Below are positions 16,730 through 26,200 of a stretch of 64,000 nucleotides of DNA, piece after piece. Numbering within the stretch: the first letter of the stretch is position 1; every line of letters begins with the position of its first letter. Made by a program: the position numbers and the translations under genes. The notes below the pieces were generated by a model. That model was not told the origin of the DNA, made no database searches, and worked only from the letters and a program-made list of their open reading frames with translations. This DNA comes from Pseudorhodobacter antarcticus. GTDB lineage: Bacteria > Pseudomonadota > Alphaproteobacteria > Rhodobacterales > Rhodobacteraceae. The DNA lies in assembly GCF_900110135.1 (NCBI RefSeq), contig NZ_FOCO01000010.1:1-64000 (forward strand), written 5' to 3'.

Positions 16730-18008
16730 CGGCAAACCCTTCTGGTCCGAACACTTGGATGCCCGCGACAAAGGTGGCAATCACCCGCCCCTCCATCCGC
16801 TGACCGTCAAATGGTGTGTTCTTTGATTTCGACTGTAGCGTCCAGCGATCCAGCATGAAAGGCGCGTCCGGGTCAAACAAAACCAGATCGGCGGGGGCGC
16901 CCAACGCCATGCGCCCTTGCGGCAACCCCAACCGTTTGGCCGGGTTCAACGCCATGGCCCGAAACAGCGTGGGCAAATCCATCGCACCCGCATGGTACAG
17001 GCGCATCGCGGCAGGCAAGAATGTCTCCAACGCGACAGCGCCCGCCGCCGCCTCTTCAAACGGCAAACGCTTGCTTTCTTCATCTTGCGGGCTGTGCATG
17101 GAACAGATGATGTCGATCAGGCCGGATGCCACCGCCTCGACCACCGCCACGCGGTCCTCCTCCGCGCGCAAAGGCGGAGTGAATTTGAAAAAGCTGCGGT
17201 AATCGCCCACGTCCAACTCATTCAAGGTCAGATGGTGGATCGACACGCCTGCGGTCACATCCAACCCATTCGCCTTGGCGCGGGCCAGCGCAGGCAAGGA
17301 CCGCGCGCAGGTGATTTGGTCCGAGTGATAGCGCACACCCGTCATTTCAACCATGCCAATATCGCGGTCCAACCCAAGGCGTTCGGCCATCGGATGCACA
17401 CCCGGCAGGCCCAAAAGCGAGGCAAATTTGCCATTGGTCACCGCCGCCCCGCGCGACAAGCCGGGGTCTTGCGGATGCCCTATCACCAAGGCCCCAAGGC
17501 CGCGCGCATAGGTCAACGCGCGGCCCAAAACCTTGGTATCGCTGACCACATGGTCGCAATCCGTGAACGCCAGCGCCCCCGCGTCCAGCATGAACCCAAT
17601 TTCCACCATTTCACGGCCCTGCCGCCCCTTGGTCAACGCCGCCATATGATGAATGCGGACCAAAGATTGGGCGGCGCGGCGGGTCACAAATTCCAACACC
17701 TCGGGCGTGTCAATCGCGGGGGCCGTATCGGGGCGCGCGATGATGGTGGTCACCCCACCCGCCGCCGCCGCCCGCCCGGCAGAGCGAAAGGATTCGCGGT
17801 GGCGTTCCCCCGGCTCGCCGATCTTGACCCCCAGATCAACGATGCCGGGGGCCAGGCATTTGCCGCCGCAATCAATCACTTGCGCGCCTTTGGGGGGGGA
17901 CGCTGCCCCAATCGCTGCAATCACGCCTGCGTTCAAGATCAGGTTGCCGATACTCTCGGTCCCTGCCTCGGGGTCGATAATCCGCGCGTTTTCAAAGTAA
18001 AGGGTCAT
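16722..18008 (-). CDS. pyrC: Dihydroorotase-like protein lacking metal ligands (probable ATCase partner)
   Basis: The 428-residue protein is clearly of the type I dihydroorotase/amidohydrolase fold (CLAPGIVDLG, SIHHLTLNE, NPAKRLGLPQGRMALGAPADLVLFDPDAP, KSKNTPFDGQ). The metal-binding DxHxH reads D58-L-G60-V-K62, and the catalytic Asp segment, normally TDHAPH, reads CSMHSP near residue 300. It should therefore not hydrolyse dihydroorotate. In several bacteria (the Pseudomonas pyrC' paradigm) such an inactive homologue beside pyrB is needed for aspartate transcarbamoylase assembly, which is the likely role here. A catalytic dihydroorotase must then be elsewhere in the genome. A start at 18038 is possible but 18008 fits best. 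Confidence 0.85.
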   Translation of the reverse strand: MTLYFENARIIDPEAGTESIGNLILNAGVIAAIGAASPPKGAQVIDCGGKCLAPGIVDLGVKIGEPGERHRESFRSAGRAAAAGGVTTIIARPDTAPAIDTPEVLEFVTRRAAQSLVRIHHMAALTKGRQGREMVEIGFMLDAGALAFTDCDHVVSDTKVLGRALTYARGLGALVIGHPQDPGLSRGAAVTNGKFASLLGLPGVHPMAERLGLDRDIGMVEMTGVRYHSDQITCARSLPALARAKANGLDVTAGVSIHHLTLNELDVGDYRSFFKFTPPLRAEEDRVAVVEAVASGLIDIICSMHSPQDEESKRLPFEEAAAGAVALETFLPAAMRLYHAGAMDLPTLFRAMALNPAKRLGLPQGRMALGAPADLVLFDPDAPFMLDRWTLQSKSKNTPFDGQRMEGRVIATFVAGIQVFGPEGFADA

Positions 18009-18059
18009 GGGCGGGGTCCTTGATGTGAAACGGCGCATTCGGGGGCGCGGACAGACAGG

Positions 18060-18080
18060 AGGTATTTAAGCCAAGCCGAA
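18060..18080 (+). repeat. Copy of the AGGTATTT..CCAA intergenic motif
   Basis: AGGTATTTAAGCCAAGCCGA occupies the gap between the pyrC-like gene and the membrane protein gene upstream of it in the operon. The same core is found at 26640, 43882 and twice at 61882-61948. The copy is single, so it cannot form a hairpin by itself. Confidence 0.6.
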
Positions 18081-18093
18081 GGGGGAAGGCAGA

Positions 18094-18555
18094 TCATTTG
18101 GCCAGCCCCGCTTTGGCCGCGTCAATCGCTGCGACCACGGCGGCCCCATCGGCCAGATATTTCATCAGATATTTGTCGCCGCTATGGGTGATGACCTGCA
18201 CATCACCAAGGAAACGCCGCGCCAAACGCAGCCGCGCCAAAGGCACCTCGCGCCCGCCGGGGCCTTGCAGGCGTTGGTCGGTCAACCGCCAGCGCGCCTC
18301 CAGCGCCTCGGACGCGACATACCAACCGCGCGCGCCCAGCGCCAACACCGCCGCCACCGGCCCGACCCAAGGCGAGGGGTTGCCGATTGCCACCAAAACC
18401 ACGCCCGCGATCACACCACCAAGGGCCGCCATAACCGCGTGACTGCGCCAATAGGCGGCGGGGTCGGCGGGCCATTCGGCCAGCACATGTTCGCCCGACC
18501 GCAAGGGGGACATCGCGACAGCCCCCATGATCGAATCGCGTGGCAGTTCAGCCAT
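18094..18555 (-). CDS. Membrane protein with PH-like (bPH2-type) C-terminus
   Basis: A 153-residue protein with two hydrophobic helices (about residues 40-59 and 65-82: HAVMAALGGVIAGVVLVAI and GPVAAVLALGARGWYVA). These are preceded by SGEHVLAEWP and followed by EARWRLTDQRLQGPGGREVPLARL, which resembles the Y-x-x-T-x-x-R-[LI] start of bacterial PH (bPH2) domains. It is encoded in the pyrB operon between a 46-residue membrane protein and the pyrC-like gene. The function is unknown, and its conserved linkage to pyrimidine genes is unexplained. The ATG at 18555 is preferred to the in-frame TTG at 18558. Confidence 0.65.
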   Translation of the reverse strand: MAELPRDSIMGAVAMSPLRSGEHVLAEWPADPAAYWRSHAVMAALGGVIAGVVLVAIGNPSPWVGPVAAVLALGARGWYVASEALEARWRLTDQRLQGPGGREVPLARLRLARRFLGDVQVITHSGDKYLMKYLADGAAVVAAIDAAKAGLAK

Positions 18556-18606
18556 CAACAGCCCCCTTTGGTTGTATGGCAGGGCAACCCCGCACCGCGC
18601 GCACCA

Positions 18607-18747
18607 TCAGCCAGCGCCCCAGATAAACAAGCCCAAGAACACCGCCAAAAACAGCAACACCACCGTGGCAACGCGCCCCGACATGGCCGCATCTGATGCA
18701 GGCTTTTTGGGCGGTTTTTGGTCGTTCTGGTCGTTTTGATCGGTCAT
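18607..18747 (-). CDS. 46-residue single-span membrane protein
   Basis: A short gene that is easy to overlook. The ATG at 18747 overlaps the pyrB stop as ATGA, and AGGAG lies seven bases upstream inside the pyrB 3' end. The product has a hydrophilic N-terminus with repeated NDQ ([19 protein letters not shown]) and one C-terminal helix ([21 protein letters not shown]). It is the second gene of the pyrB operon. No function can be assigned. Confidence 0.68.
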   Translation of the reverse strand: MTDQNDQNDQKPPKKPASDAAMSGRVATVVLLFLAVFLGLFIWGAG

Positions 18748-19706
18748 ACCATCACTCCTGCCGCTTTTGCCCCACGTTCCGCCCGCAAATTGCGCGCCAA
18801 TAGATCCATGCAGGCCATGCGCACGGCCACGCCCATTTCCACCTGTTCTTGGATCACGCTGCGGTTGATGTCATCGGCCAACTCGCCGTCAATCTCGACG
18901 CCGCGGTTCATCGGGCCGGGGTGCATGACAATCGCATCGGGTTTGGCATGGGACAGCTTTTCTGCATCAAGGCCGTAGCGGTGGTAATATTCGCGTTCGG
19001 ACGGAATGAACCCGCCATCCATCCGTTCTTTTTGCAGGCGCAGCATCATCACCACATCCGCGCCCTCCAACCCCTCGCGCATGTCGTCAAACACCTCGCA
19101 GCCAAATTCGGCGACACCCGCAGGCATCAAGGTGGGGGGGGCCACCAACCGCACACGGTTTTCCATTTTCCCCAGCAAAATCAAGTTGCTGCGCGCAACC
19201 CGGCTGTGCGCCACATCGCCGCAAATCGCCACGGTCAAGCGTTGAATCCGCCCTTTGGCGCGCCGGATGGTCAGCGCATCCAACAGCGCCTGTGTGGGGT
19301 GTTCATGCCGCCCATCGCCCGCATTCAGCACCGCGCAATTCACCTTTTCGGCCAACAAGTTCACCGCGCCGGACGCGCCATGCCGCACCACCAGCAAATC
19401 GGGGTGCATCGCGTTCAGCGTCAGCGCGGTGTCAATCAGTGTCTCGCCCTTTTTCACACTCGATTGCGCGACGGACATGTTCATCACATCCGCGCCCAAC
19501 CGCTTGCCCGCCAATTCAAAACTGGCCTGCGTGCGGGTGGACGGTTCAAAAAACATGTTAATCTGTGTCATCCCCGCCAGCGCGTCCGATTTTTTGATCG
19601 AACGGCGGTTCAGGTCGACATATTTATCGGCCAAATCCAGAATGGCGCGGATTTCATCCGGGGCAAGGTGCTGGATGCCCAGCAAATGGCGTGCGCGAAA
19701 ACTCAT
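18744..19706 (-). CDS. pyrB: Aspartate carbamoyltransferase catalytic subunit
   Basis: PyrB condenses carbamoyl phosphate with aspartate, the committed step of pyrimidine synthesis. The 320-residue protein has the carbamoyl-phosphate site [13 protein letters not shown] (STRT 56-59), the [10 protein letters not shown] segment (about residues 133-142) and [12 protein letters not shown] near the C-terminus (about 265-276). GGGGAGG upstream of the ATG at 19706 gives a clear start. An open extension to 19814 is not used. It heads a five-gene operon: pyrB, 46-aa membrane protein, PH-like membrane protein, pyrC-like, plsY. No pyrI is present, in line with a PyrB/inactive-DHOase type complex. Confidence 0.95.
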   Translation of the reverse strand: MSFRARHLLGIQHLAPDEIRAILDLADKYVDLNRRSIKKSDALAGMTQINMFFEPSTRTQASFELAGKRLGADVMNMSVAQSSVKKGETLIDTALTLNAMHPDLLVVRHGASGAVNLLAEKVNCAVLNAGDGRHEHPTQALLDALTIRRAKGRIQRLTVAICGDVAHSRVARSNLILLGKMENRVRLVAPPTLMPAGVAEFGCEVFDDMREGLEGADVVMMLRLQKERMDGGFIPSEREYYHRYGLDAEKLSHAKPDAIVMHPGPMNRGVEIDGELADDINRSVIQEQVEMGVAVRMACMDLLARNLRAERGAKAAGVMV

Positions 19707-19814
19707 GTCTGCCTCCCCGGTCTGGCGTGTCTTGCTTATGCCAAAGCGCGCGAGGCATCGCAACCGCTTGCGCACCGCTTGCCCCGCCGCTGTCACGGCC
19801 CTACTCTGCCCCAC

Positions 19815-20600
19815 ATGGGAATCAACACGCCACTAGCTGATTATGACTGGCACGCCGCCCTTGCCGCCCTTGCGTGGCAGGTCGACCTTGGCGTGGCTGA
19901 ATTTTCGGTGGACGACCCTATTGACCGTTACGCCCTGCCTGAAAAGCTGGAACCGATTGTCGCGCGGTTCAAAGCGGCCGCAATCGCCCCTGCGCCCGCA
20001 AATCCGGCCCAAGACGCCATCGCTGCCGCAACCCACGCTGCAAACGCCTGCCAAACCTTGGATGATGTGCGCGCGGCCCTGACCGCGTTTGATCTGTGCG
20101 ATTTGAAAAAAGGCACGCGCGGGTTGGTGTTTGCGGATGGCACCCCCGGCGCCCTAATGGTCATAGGCAATCCCCCAACCCGCGAGGAGGAAGGTGAGGG
20201 CCGCCCCTTTACCGGCCCCGCAGGCAGCCTGTTGGACAAAATGCTAGCCGCGATTGGCCATGAACGCAGCAGCAACAACCCCGCCACATCCGCCTATCTG
20301 GCCGCCGCCCTGCCGTGGCGCATTCCCGGCGACAACGACCCCGGCGACGCCGATATCGCCATGCTGCGCCCGTTCCTGTTGCGCCATATCGCGCTAGCAA
20401 AACCCCGCGTTATCATTGCGATGGGGGCCGCCCCCTGCCGCGTGGTGCTGGGCCAAAACCCGCCGCGCGGTGTGTGGACCGATGTGGCAGGCATCCCCGT
20501 TATGCCCATGCAGCACCCCACCAATCTTTTCAAAAGCCCCGCCGCCAAACGCGACGCTTGGGCGCATTTGCTGGCGGTCAAGGCGCGGCTGGCGCAATGA
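19815..20600 (+). CDS. Uracil-DNA glycosylase superfamily protein (family 4/5-like, divergent)
   Basis: The 261-residue protein resembles alphaproteobacterial family 4 uracil-DNA glycosylases, which remove uracil from DNA. Seen are [37 protein letters not shown] (about residues 110-152), [26 protein letters not shown] (about 170-195) and the [16 protein letters not shown] segment (about 233-248), equivalent to the HPA motif. The usual GEAPG reads GNPPT, and the Fe-S cysteines are not recognisable as a full set (Cys only at LCDL), so activity is uncertain. The long N-terminal open extension covering the pyrB region is an antisense shadow. Downstream genes overlap or follow closely. Confidence 0.75.
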   Translation: MGINTPLADYDWHAALAALAWQVDLGVAEFSVDDPIDRYALPEKLEPIVARFKAAAIAPAPANPAQDAIAAATHAANACQTLDDVRAALTAFDLCDLKKGTRGLVFADGTPGALMVIGNPPTREEEGEGRPFTGPAGSLLDKMLAAIGHERSSNNPATSAYLAAALPWRIPGDNDPGDADIAMLRPFLLRHIALAKPRVIIAMGAAPCRVVLGQNPPRGVWTDVAGIPVMPMQHPTNLFKSPAAKRDAWAHLLAVKARLAQ

Positions 20601-21229
20601 TCTTCCCCGTTGACCCCCTGACACTGTTGGCCTTTTTGCCCGCCGCCTTGGCGCTGAACTTGACCCCTGGCGCGGATATGATGTTCGCGCTTGGCCAAGG
20701 GTTGCGGTCCGGCCCCCGCGCCGCGATTGCCGCAGCGGCGGGCATTTCCGCAGGCGGCATGGTGCATGTGGGGCTGGCGGGGCTTGGCCTCGGTGCAGTG
20801 GTCGCTGCCCATCCCGGCCTTTTTGATGCGATCCGCTGGGCAGGCGTCGCCTATCTTATCTGGCTGGCTGTGCAATGCTTGCGCCAAACCCGCCTTCCCC
20901 GGTCCACCGCCTCTGCCTTGCGTGCGCACATCGCCTTTCGCAATGGCGCGCTGGTCACGCTGACCAACCCCAAGGTCATCTTGTTCACCCTCGCCTTTAT
21001 TCCGCAATTTATCGATCCGGCACGCGGCCAAATCCTTGCGCAGTTCCTTGTCTTTGGCGCGGTGATCGGCATGGGCGGCATGCTGATCAATGGCGCGGTC
21101 GGCCTGTCCGCCGCAGGTTTGGGCCGACACATGGCCACCTCGCAACACTTTGCCCGCACGCTTGGCCTTGTCAGCGCGGGCATTTTCGCCACCCTCGCCC
21201 TGCGCCTTGCGCTGTTCCAAAAGGCTTGA
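20597..21229 (+). CDS. LysE/RhtB family amino-acid exporter
   Basis: A 210-residue inner-membrane exporter of the LysE superfamily. The family signature NLTPGADMMFALGQGLRSGPRAA is near the start (about residues 17-39), followed by five to six hydrophobic helices and the LTNPKVILFTLAFIPQFI segment (about 120-137). Substrates are usually amino acids such as homoserine, threonine or lysine and cannot be predicted here. It overlaps the UDG-like gene as ATGA, and moaB starts 3 bp after its stop, so the three form one operon. An open extension to 20315 belongs to the shadow frame. Confidence 0.87.
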   Translation: MIFPVDPLTLLAFLPAALALNLTPGADMMFALGQGLRSGPRAAIAAAAGISAGGMVHVGLAGLGLGAVVAAHPGLFDAIRWAGVAYLIWLAVQCLRQTRLPRSTASALRAHIAFRNGALVTLTNPKVILFTLAFIPQFIDPARGQILAQFLVFGAVIGMGGMLINGAVGLSAAGLGRHMATSQHFARTLGLVSAGIFATLALRLALFQKA

Positions 21230-21232
21230 ACC

Positions 21233-21775
21233 ATGTCCCGTATTGACGACACCAAACCCTTCATCCCCGTGCGCATCGCCGTCCTTACGGTGTCCGACAC
21301 CCGCCAAACCCATGATGATAAATCCGGCGACACGCTGGTGGCGCGGCTAACGGGTGCAGGCCACACCCTTGCTGCGCGCCACATCCTCCCCGATGAACGC
21401 GCCCAGATCGCGGACCAGTTGCGCGCATGGTGCGCCGACCCCGCGATTGACGTCATCCTGTCCACCGGCGGCACCGGCCTAACAGGCCGCGACGTCACCG
21501 TAGAGGCGCACCGCGATGTCTATGAAAAAGAGATTGAAGCGTTTGCCACCATCTTCACCCTGATCTCCATGCAGAAAATCGGCACATCGGCGGTGCAAAG
21601 CCGCGCGACCGGGGGCGTGGCCAATGGCACTTACCTGTTCGCGCTGCCCGGCAGCCCCGGTGCCTGCCGCGATGCGTGGGATGAAATCCTCAAATTCCAA
21701 CTCGACTACCGCCACCAGCCCTGCAACTTTGTCGAAATCATGCCAAGGCTGGACGAACACCACCGCCGCAAATAA
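21233..21775 (+). CDS. moaB: Molybdenum cofactor biosynthesis protein MoaB
   Basis: MoaB-type molybdopterin adenylyltransferases (MogA homologues) activate molybdopterin with ATP before molybdenum insertion. The 180-residue protein has the GTPAV-like core: VLTVSDTRQTHDDKSGDTL (about residues 17-35), LSTGGTGLTGRDVT (about 75-88), and ALPGSPGACRDAWDEIL (about 138-154). Its length fits MoaB. It follows the LysE-type gene by 3 bp. No other molybdenum-cofactor genes are nearby; a MOSC-domain gene lies at 36 kb. Confidence 0.93.
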   Translation: MSRIDDTKPFIPVRIAVLTVSDTRQTHDDKSGDTLVARLTGAGHTLAARHILPDERAQIADQLRAWCADPAIDVILSTGGTGLTGRDVTVEAHRDVYEKEIEAFATIFTLISMQKIGTSAVQSRATGGVANGTYLFALPGSPGACRDAWDEILKFQLDYRHQPCNFVEIMPRLDEHHRRK

Positions 21776-21908
21776 TCAATCCCCTCCGCGCAACCCACAC
21801 CGCGCAACCCACACTGCGACGGAAAAACCGCAGGCCCGCGTTAAACCCCGTATAATCCAATCGCGCCCGCAAGACGTATCCCTTGCAGCACCAACAAAAG
21901 GCGACCAG

Positions 21909-23246
21909 ATGCGGTTTTTCAGACGGTCGCTGACCGGACTTCTTATCTTCGCCCTCACACTTGGCCTGCTCGCCCTAACCGCGCACACCTTGCGCAGCGC
22001 TTACACCACCCGCAACGCCCAAAACACGCCCGCACGCCCCCCGGCGGAACGCGTGTTTTCCGCCAATGTCACCCTTGCCACGCCCGCGCCGTTCACCCCC
22101 GTCATCACCGCCTACGGCGAAACGCTGGCCAGCCGCAGCCTTGAACTGCGCAGCCCGCGCCCCGGCACCGTCCAAACCCTTGGCCCCGGCATTGGCGATG
22201 GCGCAGCCGTCACAGCGGGCCAGCTTATCCTCACGCTCGACCCGGCCGATGCCACCACCGCCCGCGATCTGGCCCGCAGCGATCTGGCAAGGGCGCAAGG
22301 TGAGGTGCGCGATGCCAAATCCGCCCTCACCCTCGCCGCCGCCGATGTGGCCGCTGCCCAAACCCAAGCCGATCTGCGCGCCACCGCCCTTGCCCGCCAG
22401 CGCGATCTGGAACAACGCCGCGCCAGCACCACGGCAGCCGTGGAAACCGCCGCATTGGCCGCCTCTGCCGCCGATCAATCCGTCCTCTCGCGCCGCGCCG
22501 CGTTGCAACAAGCCACCGCCCGCGTGGATCAGGCGACCACGGCCCTAGACCGCCAGAAAATCACCCTGAACGATGCCGACCGCGCCTTGCGCGACACCCA
22601 GCTTTTTGCCGCATTCTCGGGCGTTCTCAGCGATTTTACCCCCGTCCCCGGTCGCATCCTTGGCACCAATGAACGCGTGGCAGACCTGATCGACCCCACA
22701 GCGCTGGAGGTGTCTTTCCGCCTGTCCACCGCGCAATTTTCGCGGCTGTTGGGCGAAAACGGCAGCCTAACCCCCGCCGCCCTCACCGCATCGCTTGACG
22801 TGTCGGGGGCCAATATCACCGCCACAGGCCAAATTGATCGGTCCAGCCCCGCCGTGGGCGCAGGCCAAACCGGGCGCTTGCTTTACGCCACCCTGAACGC
22901 CGCCCCCGGCCTGCGCCCCGGCGATTTTGTGACCATCCGCATCTTTGAACCCACCTTGCCCCGCGCAATCGCCCTGCCCGCCACCGCGTTGGGGGCCGAC
23001 AATACCGTGCTGGCCCTGACCGATGATGACCGCCTGCAATCGGTCCCTGTGCAACTTTTGCGCCGCTCTGGCGATCAAGTCCTCCTCGCCCCCGACGGTA
23101 TCGAAAACCGAGAGGTTGTGCGCGAACGCTCGCCCCTGCTGGGTGCGGGCATCAAAATCAATCCCATCCGCAGCACGCCCCCCCAAACGGGGGCTGAAAC
23201 AGACGCCGCCAACACCGCCGCGCCCCACCCCCCCATCGGCGGCTAA
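21909..23246 (+). CDS. RND efflux periplasmic adaptor (HlyD/MFP family)
   Basis: A 445-residue membrane-fusion protein. An N-terminal anchor (about residues 8-28, LLIFALTLGLLALTAHTLRSA) is followed by the lipoyl half with LRSPRPGTVQTL (about 75-90) and a long Ala-rich coiled coil (about 110-235). The second lipoyl half is LFAAFSGVLSDFTPVPG (about 237-253), then beta-barrel parts. Its role is to bridge the inner-membrane pump and an outer-membrane channel. The ATG at 21909 starts directly before the anchor; the upstream extension crosses the moaB stop region and is not used. The permease gene starts 3 bp after its stop. Confidence 0.87.
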   Translation: MRFFRRSLTGLLIFALTLGLLALTAHTLRSAYTTRNAQNTPARPPAERVFSANVTLATPAPFTPVITAYGETLASRSLELRSPRPGTVQTLGPGIGDGAAVTAGQLILTLDPADATTARDLARSDLARAQGEVRDAKSALTLAAADVAAAQTQADLRATALARQRDLEQRRASTTAAVETAALAASAADQSVLSRRAALQQATARVDQATTALDRQKITLNDADRALRDTQLFAAFSGVLSDFTPVPGRILGTNERVADLIDPTALEVSFRLSTAQFSRLLGENGSLTPAALTASLDVSGANITATGQIDRSSPAVGAGQTGRLLYATLNAAPGLRPGDFVTIRIFEPTLPRAIALPATALGADNTVLALTDDDRLQSVPVQLLRRSGDQVLLAPDGIENREVVRERSPLLGAGIKINPIRSTPPQTGAETDAANTAAPHPPIGG

Positions 23247-23249
23247 GGC

Positions 23250-26200
23250 ATGACCACGCGCCCCATTCCACGCGGCATCCTTTCCACCTTCACCCGCCAC
23301 CGCACGCTGTCCAACCTGCTGCTGGCGGTGATGATCGTCGCAGGCCTTGCCGCCGCCACCCGCATCCGCGCGCAGTTTTTCCCCGATGTGATCATATCCG
23401 AGGTGACAGTGACCACCACATGGTCGGGTGCTGGCGCCGAGGATGTGGACCGCGCGATCGTTCAAACCCTAGAACCCGCGCTGTTGTCCATCGACGGTGT
23501 CACCGATGTCACCTCCCTCTCCTCCGAAGGTCGTGCGCGCATCACGCTGGAATTTGAACCGGGCGTTGATCTGCAACAAGCAACCGACGATGTGCAAGCC
23601 GCCGTTGATGCCATTCGCACCCTGCCAGATGATGCCGATGACCCGCAAGTGCGGCGCGGTGCGTGGCGCGACCGCGTGACAGATGTGGTGATCACAGGCC
23701 CGGTTGGCGTGGCCCAGCTTGGCCGCTTTGCGGATGAATTTACCGCCCGCCTGTTCGCCGCAGGCATCACCCGCACCACCATCCAAGGCCTCGCCAGCCC
23801 CGAAATCATGGTGGAAATCCCCTCCATCGCCTTGATCCGCCATGACGTGACCATGGCCGATATTGCCACCGCCATCGCCGCCCGCGTCCAATCCGCACCC
23901 GCAGGCGATGTGGGCAGCGGTGCCGCCCGCGTCCGCACAGGGATTGAGGCGCGCGACCCAGACGCCATTCGCGCCATCGTGCTGCGCCAAGCCGCAGACG
24001 GCACCACCCTGACCATCGGTGACGTGGCCGATGTGCGCGCCAGTGCCCCCGACCGGGGCCGCGCCACCTTTATCGGGCCAAACCCCGCCATGACCGTGCG
24101 CGTGGACCGCAACGACACCGGCGACGCGATCAAAATGCAGGCAGAGGTCCAAGATGTGGTCGATGAACTGGCCCCGCTTATGCCCGCAGGCACCAAAATC
24201 GAACTGGTCCGCGCCCGCGCCGAATACATCTCGGGCCGCCTCAACCTGCTGCTGGATAACGCGTTGATGGGGCTTGGTCTTGTGGTCATCTTGCTGTTTT
24301 TGTTCCTAAACGTCCGCACCGCCCTGTGGGTCGCGCTTGGCATCCCTGTATCCCTCATGGCGGCGCTTGCGGTGATGTACGGCTTTGGCCTCACCCTCAA
24401 CATGATCTCGCTGTTCGCCCTTATTATCACCCTTGGCATCGTCGTTGATGATGCGATCGTGGTGGGCGAACACGCCGATTTCCGCGCCCGCCATTTGGGC
24501 GAAAGCCCGGTGGAGGCTGCCGAAAACGCAGCCAGCCGCATGGCGATGCCCGTCATCGCCTCCACCCTCACCACCGTAATCGCCTTTGCGGGGCTGGTGA
24601 CCATCGGCGGGCGTTTCGGCGCGCTGATCGCCGATATCCCCTTCACCGTCATCGCCGTATTGCTCGCCAGCTTGGTGGAATGTTTCCTAATCCTGCCCAA
24701 CCACATGGCCCACGCCCTGCGCGCCGCCAAAGATGCCGCATGGTACGATTGGCCGTCGCGCCAAACCAACCGCGGGCTGCAATGGCTGATCCGCACCACC
24801 ATCCGCCCGCTGGTCGCCATCATCATCCGCGCCCGCATGGCCACAATCGCGCTGGCGGTCTTGCTGCTGGCATCCCAAGCCGCCCTGTTCATCAGCGGTG
24901 ACCTGAAATTCCGGTTCTTCAACTCGCCCGAACAATCCTCCATCTCCGGAAACTTTGCCATGCTGCCCGGCGCCACCCGCCGCGACACGCTGGCGATGAT
25001 GCGCGAATTGCAACGCGCCACCGACACGGTCAACGCCCGCTATGTGGCCGAACATGGGGCCACCCCCACCACCCTTGTGCTGGCCGAAATTGGCGGCGGT
25101 TCGGGGCGCGGGCTGTCCAGCGCGGACACCAAAGACGCCGATCTGCTGGGCGGCCTGTCCATTGAATTGATCGACCAAGACGACCGCCCCTACACCACCG
25201 CCGCCTACCTGTCCGACCTGCAAGATGAGGTGCAAAACCACCCCCTGCTAGAGGAACTCAGCTTTCGCGGCGGTCGTTTCGGCCCCGGCGGCGATGCCCT
25301 GTCGGTCGATATGTCCGGCGCCGAGGCGACAGTGCTAAAAGCCGCCGCCGAAAGCTTAAAAACCACCATGGCCGCCTTCCCCGAAGTGTCCGCGCTGGAA
25401 GATAGCCTGTCTTATGACAAGGATGAACTCGTCCTGTCGCTGACGCCCCAAGGCCAAGCGTTGGGGTTTGATACGCAAACCTTGGGCCGCGCCCTGCGCG
25501 ACCGCCTGAACGGAATTGAGGCCGCGACTTTCCCCGATGGCCCCCGCTCTGCCGCCATCCGCGTCGAACTCCCCGCTTCCGAACTAACGGCCGATTTCCT
25601 TGACAGCACACAACTGCGCGCCGCCCCCGGCGTGTATGTACCACTGGGCGATATCGTTACCGTCACCCGCCAATCCGGTTTTTCCACCATCCGGCGCGAA
25701 AACGGGCTGCGCATCGTCACCGTATCGGGCGACGTGGCCGAAGATGACCCCGCCCGCGCGGCGGAGGTCCAACGCGCCCTGACCGCCGAAATCCTGCCCA
25801 AACTGGAACAAGATTTCGGCATCACCACCCGCCAATCCGGGCTGGCCGAACAAGAGCGCGAATTTCTGGGCGATGCAGGATTGGGGTTCCTGCTGTGCTT
25901 GCTTGGCATCTACATGGTGCTGGCATGGGTATTCGCCAGCTGGACACGGCCCGTGGTGGTGATGGTCGTCATCCCCTTTGGCCTGATCGGCGCGATTTAC
26001 GGCCATCACGCGTGGGGCGTGCCGATGTCGCTGTTTTCCATCGTCGGCATGATCGGGATGACTGGGATTATCATCAATGACAGCATCGTTTTGGTCTCAA
26101 CCATCGACGAATACGCCAAAAAACGTGGGCTGTATCCCGCGATCATCGACGCCGTGGCAGACCGCCTGCGCCCGGTGTTCCTAACCACCGCCACCACGGT

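Noticed and set aside
23462-25033. 523-codon antisense frame inside the RND permease gene
   Set aside because: Low-complexity Ser/Thr/Arg-rich composition, no ribosome-binding site or domain; a mirror of the real gene.
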